NCBI RefSeq assembly: GCF_001421805.1
Contig: NZ_LMLC01000001.1
Span: forward strand, 62,001 to 126,000
DNA length: 64,000 nucleotides
Source: Sphingomonas sp. Leaf34
Lineage (GTDB): Bacteria; Pseudomonadota; Alphaproteobacteria; Sphingomonadales; Sphingomonadaceae
Reading direction: 5' to 3'
Part shown: piece by piece, positions 63,837-64,000 of the stretch
How positions within the stretch are numbered: position 1 is the first letter of the stretch
How the letters are laid out: every line of letters starts with the position of its first letter
Translations under genes and position numbers: made by a program
The notes under the pieces: model-generated
Database searches by the model: none
The model's input: the letters and a program-made list of their open reading frames with translations, nothing else
Told to the model about the DNA's origin: nothing

Positions 63837-64000
63837 TGTCCGTCACGGCGATCGGACATTCCGGTTTTACGGCGTGCTATCCGAACCGGTTGTCGCGCGG
63901 AAATCCAGTCGGCGGCATCCTGCCCGCCGCGCCCCGCGCCGCGCGCCAGGGCCCTAGATCCGATTCGGTGCGGGTGCGCCCCGTCCCCCCCCCCATCGCC
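63837..64000. other. window end, no gene called
   Basis: The last 164 bases lie upstream of the GGDEF/EAL gene and run off the window. Frames present are arginine/proline-rich and unconvincing. This should contain the GGDEF/EAL promoter. Confidence 0.4.

Overview
This window reads as chromosomal core DNA of a high-GC alphaproteobacterium, most likely a Sphingomonas-type organism (Sphingomonadales). The basis is overall protein character, the gatCAB order, the tig/clpP/clpX/lon/hup set, several small proteins typical of the group, and many short intergenic inverted-repeat elements. I see no prophage, plasmid, insertion sequence or CRISPR array. The assignment is by recognition only; no search was run.

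Layout. 1-4.8 kb: KDO (3-deoxy-manno-octulosonate) synthesis, with kdsA cut by the window edge, an MFS exporter, and a tight reverse-strand operon kdsD-kdsB-histidine phosphatase. 5.2-10.3 kb: a small secreted protein, a lactonase and a large serine-protease autotransporter. 10.6-13.3 kb: aconitase. 13.3-18.8 kb: a TetR-controlled EmrA/EmrB/TolC-type efflux operon with a long structured 3' end that may be a small RNA. 19-22 kb: tRNA-Val, hup and lon. 22.3-26.4 kb: an M1 aminopeptidase, a small protein, a cytochrome c, a cation/proton antiporter and a nucleotidyltransferase-like orphan. 26.7-32 kb: clpX, clpP, a glycosyltransferase, tig and tRNA-Leu. 32-34 kb: two tiny acidic proteins, an exported hypothetical and a retropepsin-like protease. 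34.2-37.5 kb: gatC-gatA-gatB. 37.9-43.3 kb: a DUF3089 hydrolase, ruvX, a polytopic membrane protein, pyrB and a catalytically dead dihydroorotase homologue. 43.4-47.2 kb: ParA, a ribbon-helix-helix-like partner and two SPOR proteins. 47.2-49.98 kb: two small exported proteins, then serB and miaA facing each other with overlapping start codons. 50-53.5 kb: ilvB-ilvN-ilvC. 54-57.2 kb: tonB-exbB-exbD-exbD. 57.4-63.8 kb: a hypothetical, an SDR-tail protein with folB, an acetyltransferase, DUF1285-nudix-cca, and a hybrid GGDEF/EAL protein.

How the parts work together. Most of the window is housekeeping: proteostasis (tig, clpP, clpX, lon), translation (gatCAB, miaA, cca, two tRNAs), branched-chain amino acid, pyrimidine and folate synthesis, and envelope energisation (TonB/ExbB/ExbD). 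The less ordinary parts are the KDO operon with an altered phosphatase and an apparent CTG start, the ParA/RHH/SPOR cluster, the pseudo-dihydroorotase, the candidate small RNA after the efflux operon, and at least fourteen REPIN-like paired hairpins in three sequence families. Start codons were chosen from ribosome-binding sites, signal peptides and overlaps, and often differ from the longest possible reading frame.
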